Positions 37,482 through 47,415 of a DNA stretch of 64,000 bases are shown in pieces (positions within the stretch are counted from its first letter, which is position 1; each line of letters begins with the position of its first letter). Under the pieces are notes generated by a model, which worked only from the letters and a program-made list of their open reading frames with translations, did not search any database and was not told the DNA's origin. A program made the position numbers and the translations under genes. Source of the stretch: Actinocatenispora thailandica (GTDB lineage Bacteria; Actinomycetota; Actinomycetes; Mycobacteriales; Micromonosporaceae); contig NZ_AP023355.1 in assembly GCF_016865425.1 (NCBI RefSeq), positions 3,842,198 through 3,906,197 of the forward strand, in the 5' to 3' direction.

Positions 37482-39245
37482 CTACCAGGACCGGATCGCC
37501 GCGATGCGCTCCTCCAACTGCTCGACGGTGGCCTGGGCGCTGGGCGGGCCGCCGCACTGGCGGCGCAACTCGGCGTGCACCTGACCGTGCGGTCGCCCGG
37601 AACGGTTGTGCTCGGCCGCGACCAGGGCGTTGAGCTGGCGGCGCAGGTGCACCCGGCGCTCCGCGGTACTCATCGGCGCGGACGGCCCGGACGGTGGCGC
37701 CGACGGGGCCTTCTGGCCGCGCTGCCGGGCCAGCTGCTCGGCCTGCCGCTTGGACAGCAGCGTCTGCACCTGGTCGGGGGTGAGCAGCCCGGGCAGCCCG
37801 AGAAACTCCTCCTCCTCGGGGGTCCCCGCGGCGATCGGGGTGCCGAACGAGGTCCCGTCGTAGATGACCTGGTCCAGCTCGGCGGTGGCGGACAGGTGCT
37901 CGACACCGCGCTCCAGCTCGCCGGACGCCTCCTCGGTGCGCTGCGCCTCCGCCAGCGCGTCGTCGTCCCAGCCCTCCTTCTTCGGTGCGCCGAGGATGTG
38001 GTCGCGCTCGGCCTCCATCGCGCTGGCCAGCTCCAACAGCGGCGTCACCGAGGGCAGGAACACGTTCGCCGTCTCGCCGGGCCGCCGGGCCCGGACGAAC
38101 CGGCCGATCGCCTGGGCGAAGAACAGCGGCGTGGACGCGCTCGTCGCGTACACCCCGACGGCCAGCCGCGGGATGTCCACGCCCTCCGACACCATCCGTA
38201 CCGCGACCATCCAGCGGGCGTCCGAGTCGGCGAACTGGGCGATCCGGCCGCTCGCGCCGTCGTCGTCGGAGAGCACCACGACCGCCGGTTCCCCGGTGAT
38301 CGTGTGCAGCAGCTTCGCGTACGACCGGGCGGCGTTCTGGTCGGTGGCGATCACCAGGCCGGCCGCGTCGGCCATGCCACCGGCGCGCAGCACCCGCAGC
38401 CTGTTGTCGGCGGCCCGCAGCACCTGCGGCATCCACTCGCCCCGCGGGTCCAGCGCGGTGCGCCAGGCCTGCGCGGTCAGGTCCTTGGTCAGCGGCTCGC
38501 CGAGCCGCACCGCCAGCTCGTCGCCGGCGTTGGTGCGCCAGCGGGCCTCCCCCGAGTACGCGAGGAACATCACCGGCCGCACCACACCGTCGGCGAGCGC
38601 GTCGGAGTAGCCGTACACGCTGTCGGCCGCCGAGCGCAGCAACCCGTCCGGGCCCGGCTCGTAGGACACGAACGGGATCGGGTTGTCGTCGGAGCGAAAC
38701 GGCGTTCCGGTCAGCGACAGCCGGCGCACCGCCGGCTCGAACGCGCTGCGTACCCCGTCGCCCCAGCTGCGGGCGTCGCCGGCGTGGTGGATCTCGTCCA
38801 GGATCACCAGCGTGCGGCGGGTCATGGTGCGCCGCCGGTGCACCGCCGGCGCGACGCCGACCTGGGCGTAGGTCACGGCGGCCCCGTGGAAGTCGCTCGC
38901 GGTGTGCACGTCGGAGTTGCGGAAGGCGGCGTCGAGCTGGATGCCGACCCGGGCCGCGGACTGCGCCCACTGGGTCTTCAGGTGCTCGGTCGGAGTGACC
39001 ACGGTGACCGCCTCGACGGTGCCGTCGGCGAGCAGTTCCGCGGCGATACGCAGCGCGAACGTGGTCTTTCCGGCACCGGGGGTCGCGACCGCGAGGAAGT
39101 CCTCCCGCGGGCGCCGCAGGTAGGCCACGAGCGCCTTGCGCTGCCACTCCCGGAGCGCCGGTCCGGCCTCGGTGGACGGTCTTTCCGGCGGCACGATGCA
39201 CTCCCCCCATTCGAAGATCGGTTCGCCCGCGGTCGGAACCGCCAC
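37482..39245 (-). CDS. Superfamily II DEAD/DEAH-type helicase
   Basis: About 587 residues from GTG 39245, chosen because AGGAG lies ~10 nt upstream and homology starts soon after. Helicase motifs: Q-motif-like LREWQRKAL, Walker A ATPGAGKTTFAL, motif II DEIHHAG, motif III LTGTPFRSD, motif V VRMVSEGVDIPRL and motif VI QAIGRFVRARR. The C-terminal 150 residues are polar and coiled-coil-like (MSTAERRVHLRRQLNALVAAEH). It resembles the RadD/Rad25-like actinobacterial helicases found near sigA. A DNA repair role is likely but unproven. Confidence 0.9.
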   Translation of the reverse strand: MAVPTAGEPIFEWGECIVPPERPSTEAGPALREWQRKALVAYLRRPREDFLAVATPGAGKTTFALRIAAELLADGTVEAVTVVTPTEHLKTQWAQSAARVGIQLDAAFRNSDVHTASDFHGAAVTYAQVGVAPAVHRRRTMTRRTLVILDEIHHAGDARSWGDGVRSAFEPAVRRLSLTGTPFRSDDNPIPFVSYEPGPDGLLRSAADSVYGYSDALADGVVRPVMFLAYSGEARWRTNAGDELAVRLGEPLTKDLTAQAWRTALDPRGEWMPQVLRAADNRLRVLRAGGMADAAGLVIATDQNAARSYAKLLHTITGEPAVVVLSDDDGASGRIAQFADSDARWMVAVRMVSEGVDIPRLAVGVYATSASTPLFFAQAIGRFVRARRPGETANVFLPSVTPLLELASAMEAERDHILGAPKKEGWDDDALAEAQRTEEASGELERGVEHLSATAELDQVIYDGTSFGTPIAAGTPEEEEFLGLPGLLTPDQVQTLLSKRQAEQLARQRGQKAPSAPPSGPSAPMSTAERRVHLRRQLNALVAAEHNRSGRPHGQVHAELRRQCGGPPSAQATVEQLEERIAAIRSW

Positions 39246-39505
39246 GGGCGAACCGCTCCTGCACGCGACTGTGCGCCGGTCGCGGCGGGCCAGACCTCGC
39301 ACCGCACGCGCCCCGGCTGCGCGGCACCGATCCGCGCCGCGGCCCGACGAAAGCCGCGGGCAAGCCTAGCCGGGGTCGCCGACAGGCGTCCGCGACACCC
39401 CGGAAGCCGGGGACCTGACGCACACTGGGGAGGGAGACAACGTACCGTCTTGTCGATGGCATCGCGTGCAGCACCCGATGATGCCACCGTCGGGGGTCTG
39501 CGCCG

Positions 39506-40861
39506 GTGGTGGGGATGCCGCGTACGTTCAGACGTCGCGCTTTCGCCGGGATCCGCGCGGGTTTCGCGGTCCTCGGCCGAACGCTCAGCAAGGCCTGGCA
39601 GGACCGGATCCTCGGGATGTCCGCGGAGTCCGCGTTCTGGCAGTTGCTGTCGCTCCCGTCGATCCTGATCGCGCTGCTCGGAGCGCTCGGCTACGCGGCC
39701 CGCTGGATCGGCCCGGACACCGTCGAGCAGATCCGCGACTGGGGGCTCGACACCGCCGGCAAGGTGCTCAACCAGCGGGTCGTCGACCAGGTCGTGGCGC
39801 CGGTGATGAGCCAGATCCTGGAAGAGAACCGTACCGATGTGATCGGGATCGGCACGATCATCGCGCTGTGGTCCGGTTCGTCGGCGACCGCGACGTTCGT
39901 CAACACGATCACGATCGCGTACGGGCAGCGGGATCTGCGCGGCGCGGTCCGCAGCCGGCTGGTGGCGCTGCGGCTCTACCTGTTCACGGTGGCCGCCGGG
40001 GTGGTCGTGCTGCCGGCGGTGGTGTTCGGCCCCGGCGCGCTGGACCGGCTGTTCTCCGGCAGCTGGCACGCGGTGATCTCCGCCGTCGTGCACGTGCTGT
40101 ACTGGCCGGTGCTCGGGGTGGTGGTGTTCGCCGGGATCAGCACGTTCTATCACCTGGCCACGCCGATCCGGCTGCGCTGGCGGCGGGCTTTCCCGGGCGC
40201 CGCGGTCGCGCTGGTGCTGTTCCTGATCCTGTCCTACGGGCTGCAGGGCTACTTCTCGACGATCGCGAACAACCTGCGGGTCTACTCCACGCTCGCGGCC
40301 CCGATCCTGACCCTGATGTACTTCTACGCGCTGGCGTTCGCCATCCTGCTCGGCGCGGAGTTCAACGCGGCGCTGGAGGAACGCTGGCCCCGCGGCACCC
40401 GGCAGCGGCCCGGCCAGTGGATCCGGGAGCAGGTGCTCAACCGCCGCGGCGGCGACGAGGACGACGGCGAACGGGACGGCGACGAGGACTCCGGCCGGCC
40501 GGGCGGTGCGACCGCCGACCGGCAGCCCGCAGAATCCGCGCCCGCCGAGCCTGACTCCACCGACGACGGGCTGCGAGAGTCCGAGCGCACCGGCCGTCGC
40601 GGGTCGGCCGACGATCGCACGCCGACCGGGGATCGTCACCCGGCCGGGGCGAACGAGCACCACTCGACCGGGGAGGACCCGCCCGCCGGGCAGGAACAGC
40701 CGGCCGGGGATCGCGCCGCGGAGGGGACTCGGGCGGCTCGCCCGGACCGACCGGCGGCCGGCGGCCGGTCCGTAAACCTGTCGGCGCAGCCGGACGAACC
40801 GGGGCGTTCCCGGACCAGGACGAAGGGTCGGGCGGGCGGCCGTCGCCGGGCCGCGTCCTGA
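39506..40861 (+). CDS. YihY/BrkB family inner-membrane protein
   Basis: 451 residues from GTG 39506 (ATG 39515 possible). Six membrane helices span residues ~45-290, with family motifs LSKAWQDRILGMSAESAFW, LWSGSSATATFVNTI and YFYALAFAILLGAEFNAALEE. The last ~150 residues are highly charged, Asp/Glu/Arg/Pro-rich and probably disordered, far longer than in most members. Older annotation as ribonuclease BN is incorrect. Equivalent to Rv2707 by position. Function unknown. Confidence 0.88.
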   Translation: MVGMPRTFRRRAFAGIRAGFAVLGRTLSKAWQDRILGMSAESAFWQLLSLPSILIALLGALGYAARWIGPDTVEQIRDWGLDTAGKVLNQRVVDQVVAPVMSQILEENRTDVIGIGTIIALWSGSSATATFVNTITIAYGQRDLRGAVRSRLVALRLYLFTVAAGVVVLPAVVFGPGALDRLFSGSWHAVISAVVHVLYWPVLGVVVFAGISTFYHLATPIRLRWRRAFPGAAVALVLFLILSYGLQGYFSTIANNLRVYSTLAAPILTLMYFYALAFAILLGAEFNAALEERWPRGTRQRPGQWIREQVLNRRGGDEDDGERDGDEDSGRPGGATADRQPAESAPAEPDSTDDGLRESERTGRRGSADDRTPTGDRHPAGANEHHSTGEDPPAGQEQPAGDRAAEGTRAARPDRPAAGGRSVNLSAQPDEPGRSRTRTKGRAGGRRRAAS

Positions 40862-40937
40862 ACGACCGGACACCGGGCGGGCACGCCCGCCTCGCCCGCG
40901 CGGCGACCGGCGGAACCGAGCGAGCCGGGCGGCCGGA

Positions 40938-41156
40938 TCAGCCGGTCATCGACTCGTAGATCTCCTTGCACCGGGGGCACACCGGCGAACCCGGCTTGGG
41001 TGACTTGGTCACCGGGAACTTCTCCCCGCACAGGGCGAGGACGAAGGTACCCATCACGGCACTTTCGGCGATCTTGTCCTTCTGCACGTAATGGAACATG
41101 TCTGGACCGGTGTCGGTGTCGCTCTCCTGCGGCCGCACCTCGGTCAGCGTGCTCAC
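40938..41156 (-). CDS. DUF3039 protein
   Basis: A 72-residue protein. GTG 41156 is preferred to ATG 41168 because GGAGG lies 5 nt before the GTG, inside the longer reading. The conserved part is [34 protein letters not shown] and [11 protein letters not shown], with a Cys and a CPRC pair for metal binding. Function unknown; conserved near sigB in actinobacteria (Rv2708c-like). Confidence 0.9.
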   Translation of the reverse strand: MSTLTEVRPQESDTDTGPDMFHYVQKDKIAESAVMGTFVLALCGEKFPVTKSPKPGSPVCPRCKEIYESMTG

Positions 41157-41347
41157 ATCAGCCTCCATGTCGTCCCGGCGCCGGTCGCTGCGCGGCGCCG
41201 CCCGGCCATCCGGTCCGGTCCGGGTGTCTCGTCCAGTGTCGCAGGTGGACCCGCGGCGTCGCCAACGCTGGTACGCCCCGGCGCCGGCCCGGCGCGAGCC
41301 GGCGCACACTCCGGCCGGTCACCCGGCCCGGCTCACCCGATGCCCCG

Positions 41348-41353
41348 TACGGT
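41348..41353 (+). promoter_or_regulatory. -10 box of leaderless psuG mRNA
   Basis: TACGGT ends 6 nt before GTG 41360 and no ribosome site lies between, predicting a leaderless transcript. Confidence 0.5.
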
Positions 41354-41359
41354 GGCCGC

Positions 41360-42277
41360 GTGACGTACGAGATCAGCTACGGCGACGAGGTCGCCGACGC
41401 GCTGCGGGCCGGCCGGCCGGTGGTGGCCCTGGAAAGCACGATCATCTCGCACGGGCTGCCCCGCCCGGACAACCTGCGAGTGGCTCGCGAGATCGAGCAG
41501 CAGGTGCGCGCCGGTGGTGCGGTACCGGCGACGATCGGGATGCTCGGCGGGCGGATCGTCGTCGGCCTGGACGACGCGGGCCTCACCCAGCTGGCCGACC
41601 GCGACGACGTGGTGAAGCTGTCGGTGCGCGACCTGGCCCCGGCCGCCGCGGCCGGCGTGCACGGCGCCACCACGGTGGCGGCGACCTCGGCGATCGCCGA
41701 GACGGCCGGGATCGCCGTGTTCGCCACCGGCGGGCTGGGCGGCGTGCACCGGGAGGCGCGCGACACCTGGGACGAGTCGGCCGACCTCGTCGCGCTGTCG
41801 CGTACCTCGATCTGCGTGGTCAGCGCGGGCGTCAAGTCGATCCTGGACGTACCGGCGACGCTGGAGCGGCTGGAGACGCTGGGCGTGACGGTGCTCGGCT
41901 ACCGCACCACCCGCTTCCCCGGCTTCTACCTCACCGACTCCGGCCACTCGGTCGACTGGCGGGTCGACACCGCCGAGCAGATCGCCGCCGTGCTCGCCGC
42001 CCGCTACGAGCACGGCGTGCACGACGGCGCGGTGCTGGTCACCAACCCGCTGCCGGAGAGCGAGCAGATCGACCCGCAGTTGCACGACCGGGTGCTGCAC
42101 GAGGCGCTGGACCGGCTCGCCGCGGCCGGCGTGACCGGGCACGACGTCACCCCGTACCTGCTGTCCTACCTGCACGAGCACACCGGCGGGGAGAGCCTCG
42201 CGGTCAACGTGCGGATCATCCTGCGCAACGCCGAACTGGCCGCGGCGATCGCGGTGGCCGCCGCCGATGCCGACTGA
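41360..42277 (+). CDS. psuG: Pseudouridine-5'-phosphate glycosidase
   Basis: A 305-residue PsuG. It splits pseudouridine 5'-phosphate into uracil and ribose 5-phosphate in pseudouridine breakdown. Hallmarks are [18 protein letters not shown] near the N-terminus, [37 protein letters not shown], the GGLGGVHR motif, [14 protein letters not shown] and LVTNPLPES. The following PfkB kinase overlaps its end by 11 bp, the usual psuG-psuK pairing. GTG 41360 is supported by the -10 box 6 nt upstream. Confidence 0.95.
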   Translation: MTYEISYGDEVADALRAGRPVVALESTIISHGLPRPDNLRVAREIEQQVRAGGAVPATIGMLGGRIVVGLDDAGLTQLADRDDVVKLSVRDLAPAAAAGVHGATTVAATSAIAETAGIAVFATGGLGGVHREARDTWDESADLVALSRTSICVVSAGVKSILDVPATLERLETLGVTVLGYRTTRFPGFYLTDSGHSVDWRVDTAEQIAAVLAARYEHGVHDGAVLVTNPLPESEQIDPQLHDRVLHEALDRLAAAGVTGHDVTPYLLSYLHEHTGGESLAVNVRIILRNAELAAAIAVAAADAD

Positions 42278-43280
42278 CGACCCGGCGCCGGGACGCCCCG
42301 CCGGCCGCACCCGGTACGAGGGCGATCCGGGCCGCGTCGCCACCGGCGGCAGCGGCACCGCCGCTCCGGGCGGCGGGGCGGCCTCGCCGGGGCGGGTGCT
42401 GGTGATGGGTGACATCGCCACCGACGTCGTCGCGGTACTGCCGGCGCCGCTCGCCGGCGGCCTGGCACTCGGCACCGACACCGCGGTACGGATCGGGCTG
42501 ACGCCCGGCGGTTCCGCCGCGAACACGGCGACCTGGCTGGCCGGTACCGGCACCCCGGTGACGCTGATCGGCGCGGTCGGTGCCGACGCGGCCGGCGCCG
42601 CGCGGCTGGCCGAGCTGTCCGCCGCCGGGGTACGACCGGCGGTCGCCCGGGTGGCCGCGGCGACCGGCGCGATCGTGGTGCTCAGCGACCCGCAGGAGCG
42701 CACCATGCTGTGCGACCGGGGCGCGAACCAGCTGCTGCCGGTCGCACACGCCACCGCGGCGGTACGCGACGCCGGCGACGCCGTGCACCTGCACCTGTCC
42801 GCGTACCCGCTGTTCGATCCCGGCTCGGCACCGGCGGCGCTGGCCGCGCTCGACGCCGCGCGGCAGGCCGGGCTGACCGTCAGCGTGGACGCCGCGTCGG
42901 CCGGTCCGCTGGCCGCGGCGGGTAGCGCCGCGCACGACTGGCTACGCGGCGCCGACCTGCTGTTCGCCAACCTGGACGAGGCCCGGGTGCTGGTCGGCGA
43001 CCCGACCGCCGACCCGGCCGACGCCGCTCGGGAGCTGACCGGCCTGGCCCGGTCGGTGGTGGTCAAGCTCGGCGCTGCCGGCGCGATCCGGGCCGACGGC
43101 GACCGGCTGCTGCGCGCCGAGGCGGTCCCGGTCGACGCGGTGGACCCGACCGGCGCCGGGGACGCGTTCGCCGCCGGCCTGCTCGCCGCCGAGCTGGCCG
43201 GCGCGGATCCGCTCGCCGCGCTGCGGGCCGGTGCCGCGTTGGGCGCCCGCGCGGTGTCCCAGCTCGGCGCCCGCCCCTGA
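42267..43280 (+). CDS. PfkB family carbohydrate kinase, probable pseudouridine kinase
   Basis: A 337-residue PfkB kinase overlapping psuG by 11 bp. The core starts at residue ~43 ([16 protein letters not shown]); before it lies a Gly/Pro/Arg-rich extension. The [12 protein letters not shown] motif and the second signature [13 protein letters not shown] with catalytic Asp are intact. Overlap with psuG suggests phosphorylation of pseudouridine to the PsuG substrate, though ribokinase-like activity is possible. Confidence 0.88.
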   Translation: MPTDDPAPGRPAGRTRYEGDPGRVATGGSGTAAPGGGAASPGRVLVMGDIATDVVAVLPAPLAGGLALGTDTAVRIGLTPGGSAANTATWLAGTGTPVTLIGAVGADAAGAARLAELSAAGVRPAVARVAAATGAIVVLSDPQERTMLCDRGANQLLPVAHATAAVRDAGDAVHLHLSAYPLFDPGSAPAALAALDAARQAGLTVSVDAASAGPLAAAGSAAHDWLRGADLLFANLDEARVLVGDPTADPADAARELTGLARSVVVKLGAAGAIRADGDRLLRAEAVPVDAVDPTGAGDAFAAGLLAAELAGADPLAALRAGAALGARAVSQLGARP

Positions 43281-43321
43281 CGGCCGGCACTCCCCCGCCG
43301 CAGCGACGGCCGAGCGGGATC

Positions 43322-43417
43322 GCGCCGGGCGGGATCGGCACCGGGCGGGATCGGCACCGGGCAGGATCGGCACCGGGCAGGATCGGCACCAGGCGGGGCC
43401 GGCGCCGGTCAAGGTCA
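43322..43417. repeat. Six-copy 16-bp minisatellite
   Basis: Tandem units of GCACCGGGCGGGATCG: copy 1 starts 43322 (GCGCC variant), copies 2-4 are nearly identical, copies 5-6 diverge. They lie between the convergent PfkB kinase and DUF3099 genes and touch the DUF3099 stop. The forward strand is rich in G3 runs, with quadruplex potential. Confidence 0.85.
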
Positions 43418-43804
43418 GCGCCGGTCGGCGCGCTCGGCGTCGGACGGGTGCTCGTCGGGGTCGAACGTGCGGTGCTCGGCAGTGGGCAGCGCGGCGGGGG
43501 CGGCCTGCTCGTCGCCGTTCCGGTTCCGCCGCAGCCGGCCGCGCAGGGTGTGCTCGGTGCGCGGCAGCCGGTCGTTGGCGATGATCACCGCCATCCACGG
43601 CAGCAGCACCATGCCCACCACGCACAACGAGGACCAGACACCCCAGAGCGGAACCCGCCAGTAGGCCAGCAGTGCGCCGGTGACCAGGCAAACCACCCGC
43701 ATCCCCATCATCACCGCGTAGCGGATCTCGCGCGCGTGCAGCTGCTGGTCCTGACTCTTCTCCGCGTCGGTGATCAGCACCGGCCGGGTCGCGGAGCGCT
43801 TCAC
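43415..43804 (-). CDS. DUF3099 membrane protein
   Basis: A 129-residue protein from GTG 43804 with two membrane helices (MGMRVVCLVTGALLAYW and SLCVVGMVLLPWMAVIIAND) and a polar C-terminal tail of ~50 residues. The N-terminal VLITDAEKS is typical of DUF3099. Found next to sigB in mycobacteria (Rv2709-like). Function unknown. Confidence 0.88.
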   Translation of the reverse strand: MKRSATRPVLITDAEKSQDQQLHAREIRYAVMMGMRVVCLVTGALLAYWRVPLWGVWSSLCVVGMVLLPWMAVIIANDRLPRTEHTLRGRLRRNRNGDEQAAPAALPTAEHRTFDPDEHPSDAERADRR

Positions 43805-43911
43805 CTGTGCCTCGATTCACCTCGGCGTCCGTCCTTCCCGATCCTCCCACCAACGGCACCGGCCGGCACCCCGACCCCGGCAGCGGGTACGGCGCCGGCA
43901 AGGATGGACGG

Positions 43912-45405
43912 GTGACCGAACCGTTGCTGGGTGCCGACGGCGCCGCCCGCCTGCGGGCCGACCTGATCGCTGCGGACTTCACCGACGCGGGGTTGCGCGC
44001 GCGGCTGGACGCCCGTACCGCCGCGGCGGTACGGCGTGGCGAGGCCGCCCGGGTCCGGCGTCGACTGCTCGACGCGGACGATCCGCTGGCGGTGCTGGTG
44101 CGGCTGTTCCTCGCCGGTGCGCGGGTGCCGGCGCCGGTCGCGGCGGCGGCGCTGCCGTCGGTGCCGCTCGCCGCCGCGGTCACCGCCGGGCTGCTCGTCG
44201 CCGACGGCGACGCGGTGCGCGCCGCGGTGGAGATCCAGCCGTACGGGGACGTCGACGCCGGCGAGCCGTGGTGGATCGTGGCCGACCTGCCGGCCGCGCT
44301 GCGGGACGGACCGCTGCCGGCCGACCACGTCCTCGGCGTCGGCGGCGCCTCGACCACGCTGGCGCTCGCCACCCCGCGCACCCCGGTGGCCAGCGCGCTG
44401 GACCTGGGTACCGGCTGCGGCGTGCAGGCACTGCACCTGTCCCGGCACGCCGGCGCGGTCACCGGCACCGACATCAGTACCCGCGCGCTGCGGTTCGCGG
44501 CGACCACCGCGGCGCTGTCCGGCCAGCGGTTCGAGCTGCTCGCCGGCGATCTGGTCGCGCCGGTCGCGGGACGGCGGTACGACCTGGTGGTGAGCAACCC
44601 GCCGTTCATCGTCGGGCCGACCCGACGAGCGCACTACACCTACCGCGACTCCGGGCGGGCCGGGGACGCGGTCTGCGCCGAGCTGATCGCGGCGATGCCG
44701 ACGCTGCTCACCGATGGCGGCCACGCGCAGTTCCTGGCGAACTGGATCCATCCGGCCGGCGACGACTGGGCGCAGCGGCTGGCCGGGCTGATCGCGCCGA
44801 CCGGGCTGGACGCCTGGGTGATCCAGCGCGAGGTCAGCACGCCGGAGGAGTACGTGCGGCTCTGGCTCGCCGACACCGGCGAGGCCGGCGACCCGGACCT
44901 CGCGGCGGCCGACGACTGGCTGGACTGGTTCGCCGCGGAGGGCATCGAGGCGGTCGGGTTCGGCATCGTGTCGCTGCGGGCCGGTGGCCACGCCGACCCG
45001 ACGATCCGGATCGAGGACCTGCGGCAGCCGACCGATCCGATCGGCACCCTGGTACCGGAGTGGTTCGCCCGCGCCGACTGGCTGCGCGCGCATCCGGGTC
45101 CGGAGCTGCTGGCCGCCCGGCTGCGACCGGCGGCCGGCCTCGCGCTGCACACCGAGTCGCAGCTGACCGACGACGGCTGGACGGCTCGGGTGCGCCGGTT
45201 CGCGCTCGACTCCGGAGCCCGCTACGTCGAGGAGACCGACGAACTGGTCGCGGCGCTGGTGGCCGGTTGCCGCGGGCTGCCGCTCGGCGACGTGCTCGAT
45301 CTGCTCGCCGCCGGGTACGGGCTGGAGCGTGACCCGCTGGTCGCGACCGCCCTGCCGGTGGTCGCCGGCCTGGTGGAACGTGGCATCCTGCTCCCCGCGA
45401 GCTGA
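43912..45405 (+). CDS. SAM-dependent methyltransferase with NPPF motif (HemK/RlmG-like)
   Basis: A 497-residue protein from GTG 43912 with AAGGATGG upstream. Residues ~1-130 form a helical N-terminal domain, the middle is a Rossmann methyltransferase (ALDLGTGCGVQALHLS, GTDISTRALRFAA, VVSNPPF), and the last ~200 residues a C-terminal domain (DUF7782-like). NPPF motifs mark N-methylation of amide or adenine/guanine amino groups, so an RNA or protein substrate is likely. The next gene, dtd, follows 33 bp later. Confidence 0.85.
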   Translation: MTEPLLGADGAARLRADLIAADFTDAGLRARLDARTAAAVRRGEAARVRRRLLDADDPLAVLVRLFLAGARVPAPVAAAALPSVPLAAAVTAGLLVADGDAVRAAVEIQPYGDVDAGEPWWIVADLPAALRDGPLPADHVLGVGGASTTLALATPRTPVASALDLGTGCGVQALHLSRHAGAVTGTDISTRALRFAATTAALSGQRFELLAGDLVAPVAGRRYDLVVSNPPFIVGPTRRAHYTYRDSGRAGDAVCAELIAAMPTLLTDGGHAQFLANWIHPAGDDWAQRLAGLIAPTGLDAWVIQREVSTPEEYVRLWLADTGEAGDPDLAAADDWLDWFAAEGIEAVGFGIVSLRAGGHADPTIRIEDLRQPTDPIGTLVPEWFARADWLRAHPGPELLAARLRPAAGLALHTESQLTDDGWTARVRRFALDSGARYVEETDELVAALVAGCRGLPLGDVLDLLAAGYGLERDPLVATALPVVAGLVERGILLPAS

Positions 45406-45438
45406 CCGGCGGGGGCCGACCGGAGAACGGAGACATCC

Positions 45439-45873
45439 ATGCGGGCCGTGGTGCAGACGGTGAGCCGGGCCGAGGTGACCGTGGACGGCGAGTCCGTCGG
45501 CAAGATCACCGACGGGCTGCTGATCCTGCTCGGCGTCACGCATTCGGACACCGCGCCGGTGGCCGCGAAGCTCGCGGCGAAGGCGTACCGGATGCGGATC
45601 ATGGACGACGAGCGCTCGGCCGCCGACCTCGCCGCGCCGGTGCTGGTGGTCAGCCAGTTCACGCTCTACGCCGACACCCGGAAGGGGCGCCGGCCGTCCT
45701 GGAACGCCGCCGCACCGGCCGAGGCGGCGCAGCCGCTGGTGGACGCGTTCGTCGCGGCGCTGCGGGAGCTCGGCGCGACCGTGGCCACGGGCCGGTTCCA
45801 GGCGCACATGCTGGTCGATTCGACCAACGTCGGCCCGCGCACGATCCTGCTGGAGGAGGACGCCCCGGCCTGA
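45439..45873 (+). CDS. dtd: D-aminoacyl-tRNA deacylase
   Basis: A 144-residue, full-length Dtd that removes D-amino acids (and glycine mischarged on tRNA-Ala). It has the [17 protein letters not shown] start, the [17 protein letters not shown] motif and a Gly-cis-Pro stretch [13 protein letters not shown] 45439 has GGAGA upstream. Likely co-transcribed with the methyltransferase gene. Confidence 0.95.
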   Translation: MRAVVQTVSRAEVTVDGESVGKITDGLLILLGVTHSDTAPVAAKLAAKAYRMRIMDDERSAADLAAPVLVVSQFTLYADTRKGRRPSWNAAAPAEAAQPLVDAFVAALRELGATVATGRFQAHMLVDSTNVGPRTILLEEDAPA

Positions 45874-45926
45874 CCGGCGGCGCCGTCCGCGCCCGGTCGG
45901 CGCCGGCACCGGTCAGCCCGCGTTGG

Positions 45927-46883
45927 TCACAGGGTGGTGGTCAGCAGCGCCGCGGTCGGCAGCACCAGCAGCGTCGCCGCGGCCACGATCAGCAAATAGC
46001 GCAGCCGGGCGGAGCGGCGTGGCGGGTCGAGCAGCCGGTCGACCCGGGCCAGTACGGTACCGCCGGCTCCGGTGGCGGCGAGCGCGCCGTCCGGGGTGTG
46101 CGACGCCGCCCCGAACCGGGCCAGCGCGCAGGCGAGCACCGTACGGTCGCAGTCGGTGCAGGCGCGGTCGTCGGCGACCATCTCCACCAACCGGTCGACC
46201 GCGGTGCGGGAGCGGCGCACGGTCGGCAACCAGGGCAGCGCCTTCGACCAGGCGGCGAACGGCAGCACCACCAAATCGTGCCGCTCGGCCAGGTGGGCGC
46301 GTTCGTGGGCGAGCACCGCGGCGAGTTCCTCGTCGTCGAACAGTTCCACCGCGCCGGAGGTCAGCACCACCCGCGGCGTCCCGCCGGGCAGGCAGTACGC
46401 GGCCGGGGCCGGGTGGTCGAGCACCAGCGAGTCCCGCTCCGCCGGGTGGCCGGCGGCCGAACCGGTGGCGGGGCCCGGCCGCAGCGGCCGGCCGACCAGG
46501 TCGACCATCCGCCGGTGCCGGCCCCGGGCCCGAACGGTGCGCCAGGTCGACAGCGCCAGCACCCCGAGCAGCCGCGCGGTCAGCACCACCGCCACGACCA
46601 GCACCAGGGTGTGGAACGGACCGAGCCCGCCGGTCGGGTCACCCGCGACGAGGTGCCCGACGAAGATCCGGAACGCACCGAGCAGCGTGTCGGACAGCGG
46701 CGCGACGGCCATCGCGGTCGCGGCGCCCAGCACGGCCAGCCCGGCCGAGAGCCCGACCGCCTGCCAGAGCACCAGCGTGGCCCGCGGCTCGGCGGCCGAC
46801 CAGCGGGCCCGCGGCAACAGGTGCGAGACCGGGCCGAGCAGGGCAACGGCGAGCAGCGTCAGCGCGACCACGGTCAGCGTCAT
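45927..46883 (-). CDS. M56-type membrane metalloprotease (BlaR1/MecR1-like, no sensor domain)
   Basis: A 318-residue integral membrane peptidase with three N-terminal helices and one C-terminal helix. The zinc motif HERAH lies in VLAHERAHLAERHD with a downstream EMVADDRACT acidic ligand. It lacks the penicillin-binding sensor domain of BlaR1, as is usual in actinobacteria. It starts 3 bp after the BlaI-like repressor gene, so the pair is a unit in which the protease probably inactivates the repressor on an envelope signal. Confidence 0.9.
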   Translation of the reverse strand: MTLTVVALTLLAVALLGPVSHLLPRARWSAAEPRATLVLWQAVGLSAGLAVLGAATAMAVAPLSDTLLGAFRIFVGHLVAGDPTGGLGPFHTLVLVVAVVLTARLLGVLALSTWRTVRARGRHRRMVDLVGRPLRPGPATGSAAGHPAERDSLVLDHPAPAAYCLPGGTPRVVLTSGAVELFDDEELAAVLAHERAHLAERHDLVVLPFAAWSKALPWLPTVRRSRTAVDRLVEMVADDRACTDCDRTVLACALARFGAASHTPDGALAATGAGGTVLARVDRLLDPPRRSARLRYLLIVAAATLLVLPTAALLTTTL

Positions 46884-46886
46884 GGC

Positions 46887-47264
46887 TCAACCGTCTCGCG
46901 CCGCGGAGCGACGTCGCAAGGCCTCGACCAGAGATGCCGCCAACTGTTCCGCCTCACCGGCGCTGACCTGCTCGGCGAACGAGGCGAGCGCCGCGGTGCG
47001 GTCCTCGGCGGTGGCCAGCGCCTCGTACATCAGCGCGGCGGCGTGCTGCTCGCGCGTCGCGGTCGGCCGGTACCGGTGGGCCCGGCCGTCGCGGTCGCGC
47101 GAGACGAGGTCCTTGCGCTCCAGCCGGGACAGGACGGTGAGCACCGTGGTCGCGGCGAGATCCCGGTCGGGCAGCGCCGTCACGATGTCACGCGCGGTGC
47201 ACGAATCGGGCGCCGACCACAGCACCTCCATCACCGCCCGCTCCAGCTCACCGAGCCGAGCCAT
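46887..47264 (-). CDS. BlaI/MecI/CopY family repressor
   Basis: A 125-residue winged-helix repressor: [38 protein letters not shown] and [15 protein letters not shown], followed by a helical dimerisation region. It should bind the 27-bp palindrome 32 bp upstream of its own start and be removed by the M56 protease encoded next to it. No beta-lactamase or copper gene is adjacent, so its other targets are unknown. Confidence 0.93.
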   Translation of the reverse strand: MARLGELERAVMEVLWSAPDSCTARDIVTALPDRDLAATTVLTVLSRLERKDLVSRDRDGRAHRYRPTATREQHAAALMYEALATAEDRTAALASFAEQVSAGEAEQLAASLVEALRRRSAARDG

Positions 47265-47295
47265 TCCGGGTCCCCTTTCCGCCGGCGGGTACGAG

Positions 47296-47322
47296 GATCA
47301 TTCTACGCACCGTAGAAAGATC
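47296..47322. promoter_or_regulatory. 27-bp palindrome, likely BlaI-type operator
   Basis: GATC-A-TTCTACG-CAC-CGTAGAA-A-GATC: 11 of 12 bases of each arm pair symmetrically. It lies 32 bp upstream of the repressor start, in the divergent gap with the SigB-like gene. The TAC/GTA core resembles BlaI/MecI operators. Confidence 0.75.
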
Positions 47323-47415
47323 GTGCGTCAGCCGGGGCCGGCCCCGCCGCGGCACGGGCCGCGTGACGCGGGTTGCGCGGGCATGGTGCGATTGCCGTGC
47401 CGACTCCGTCCGCGA

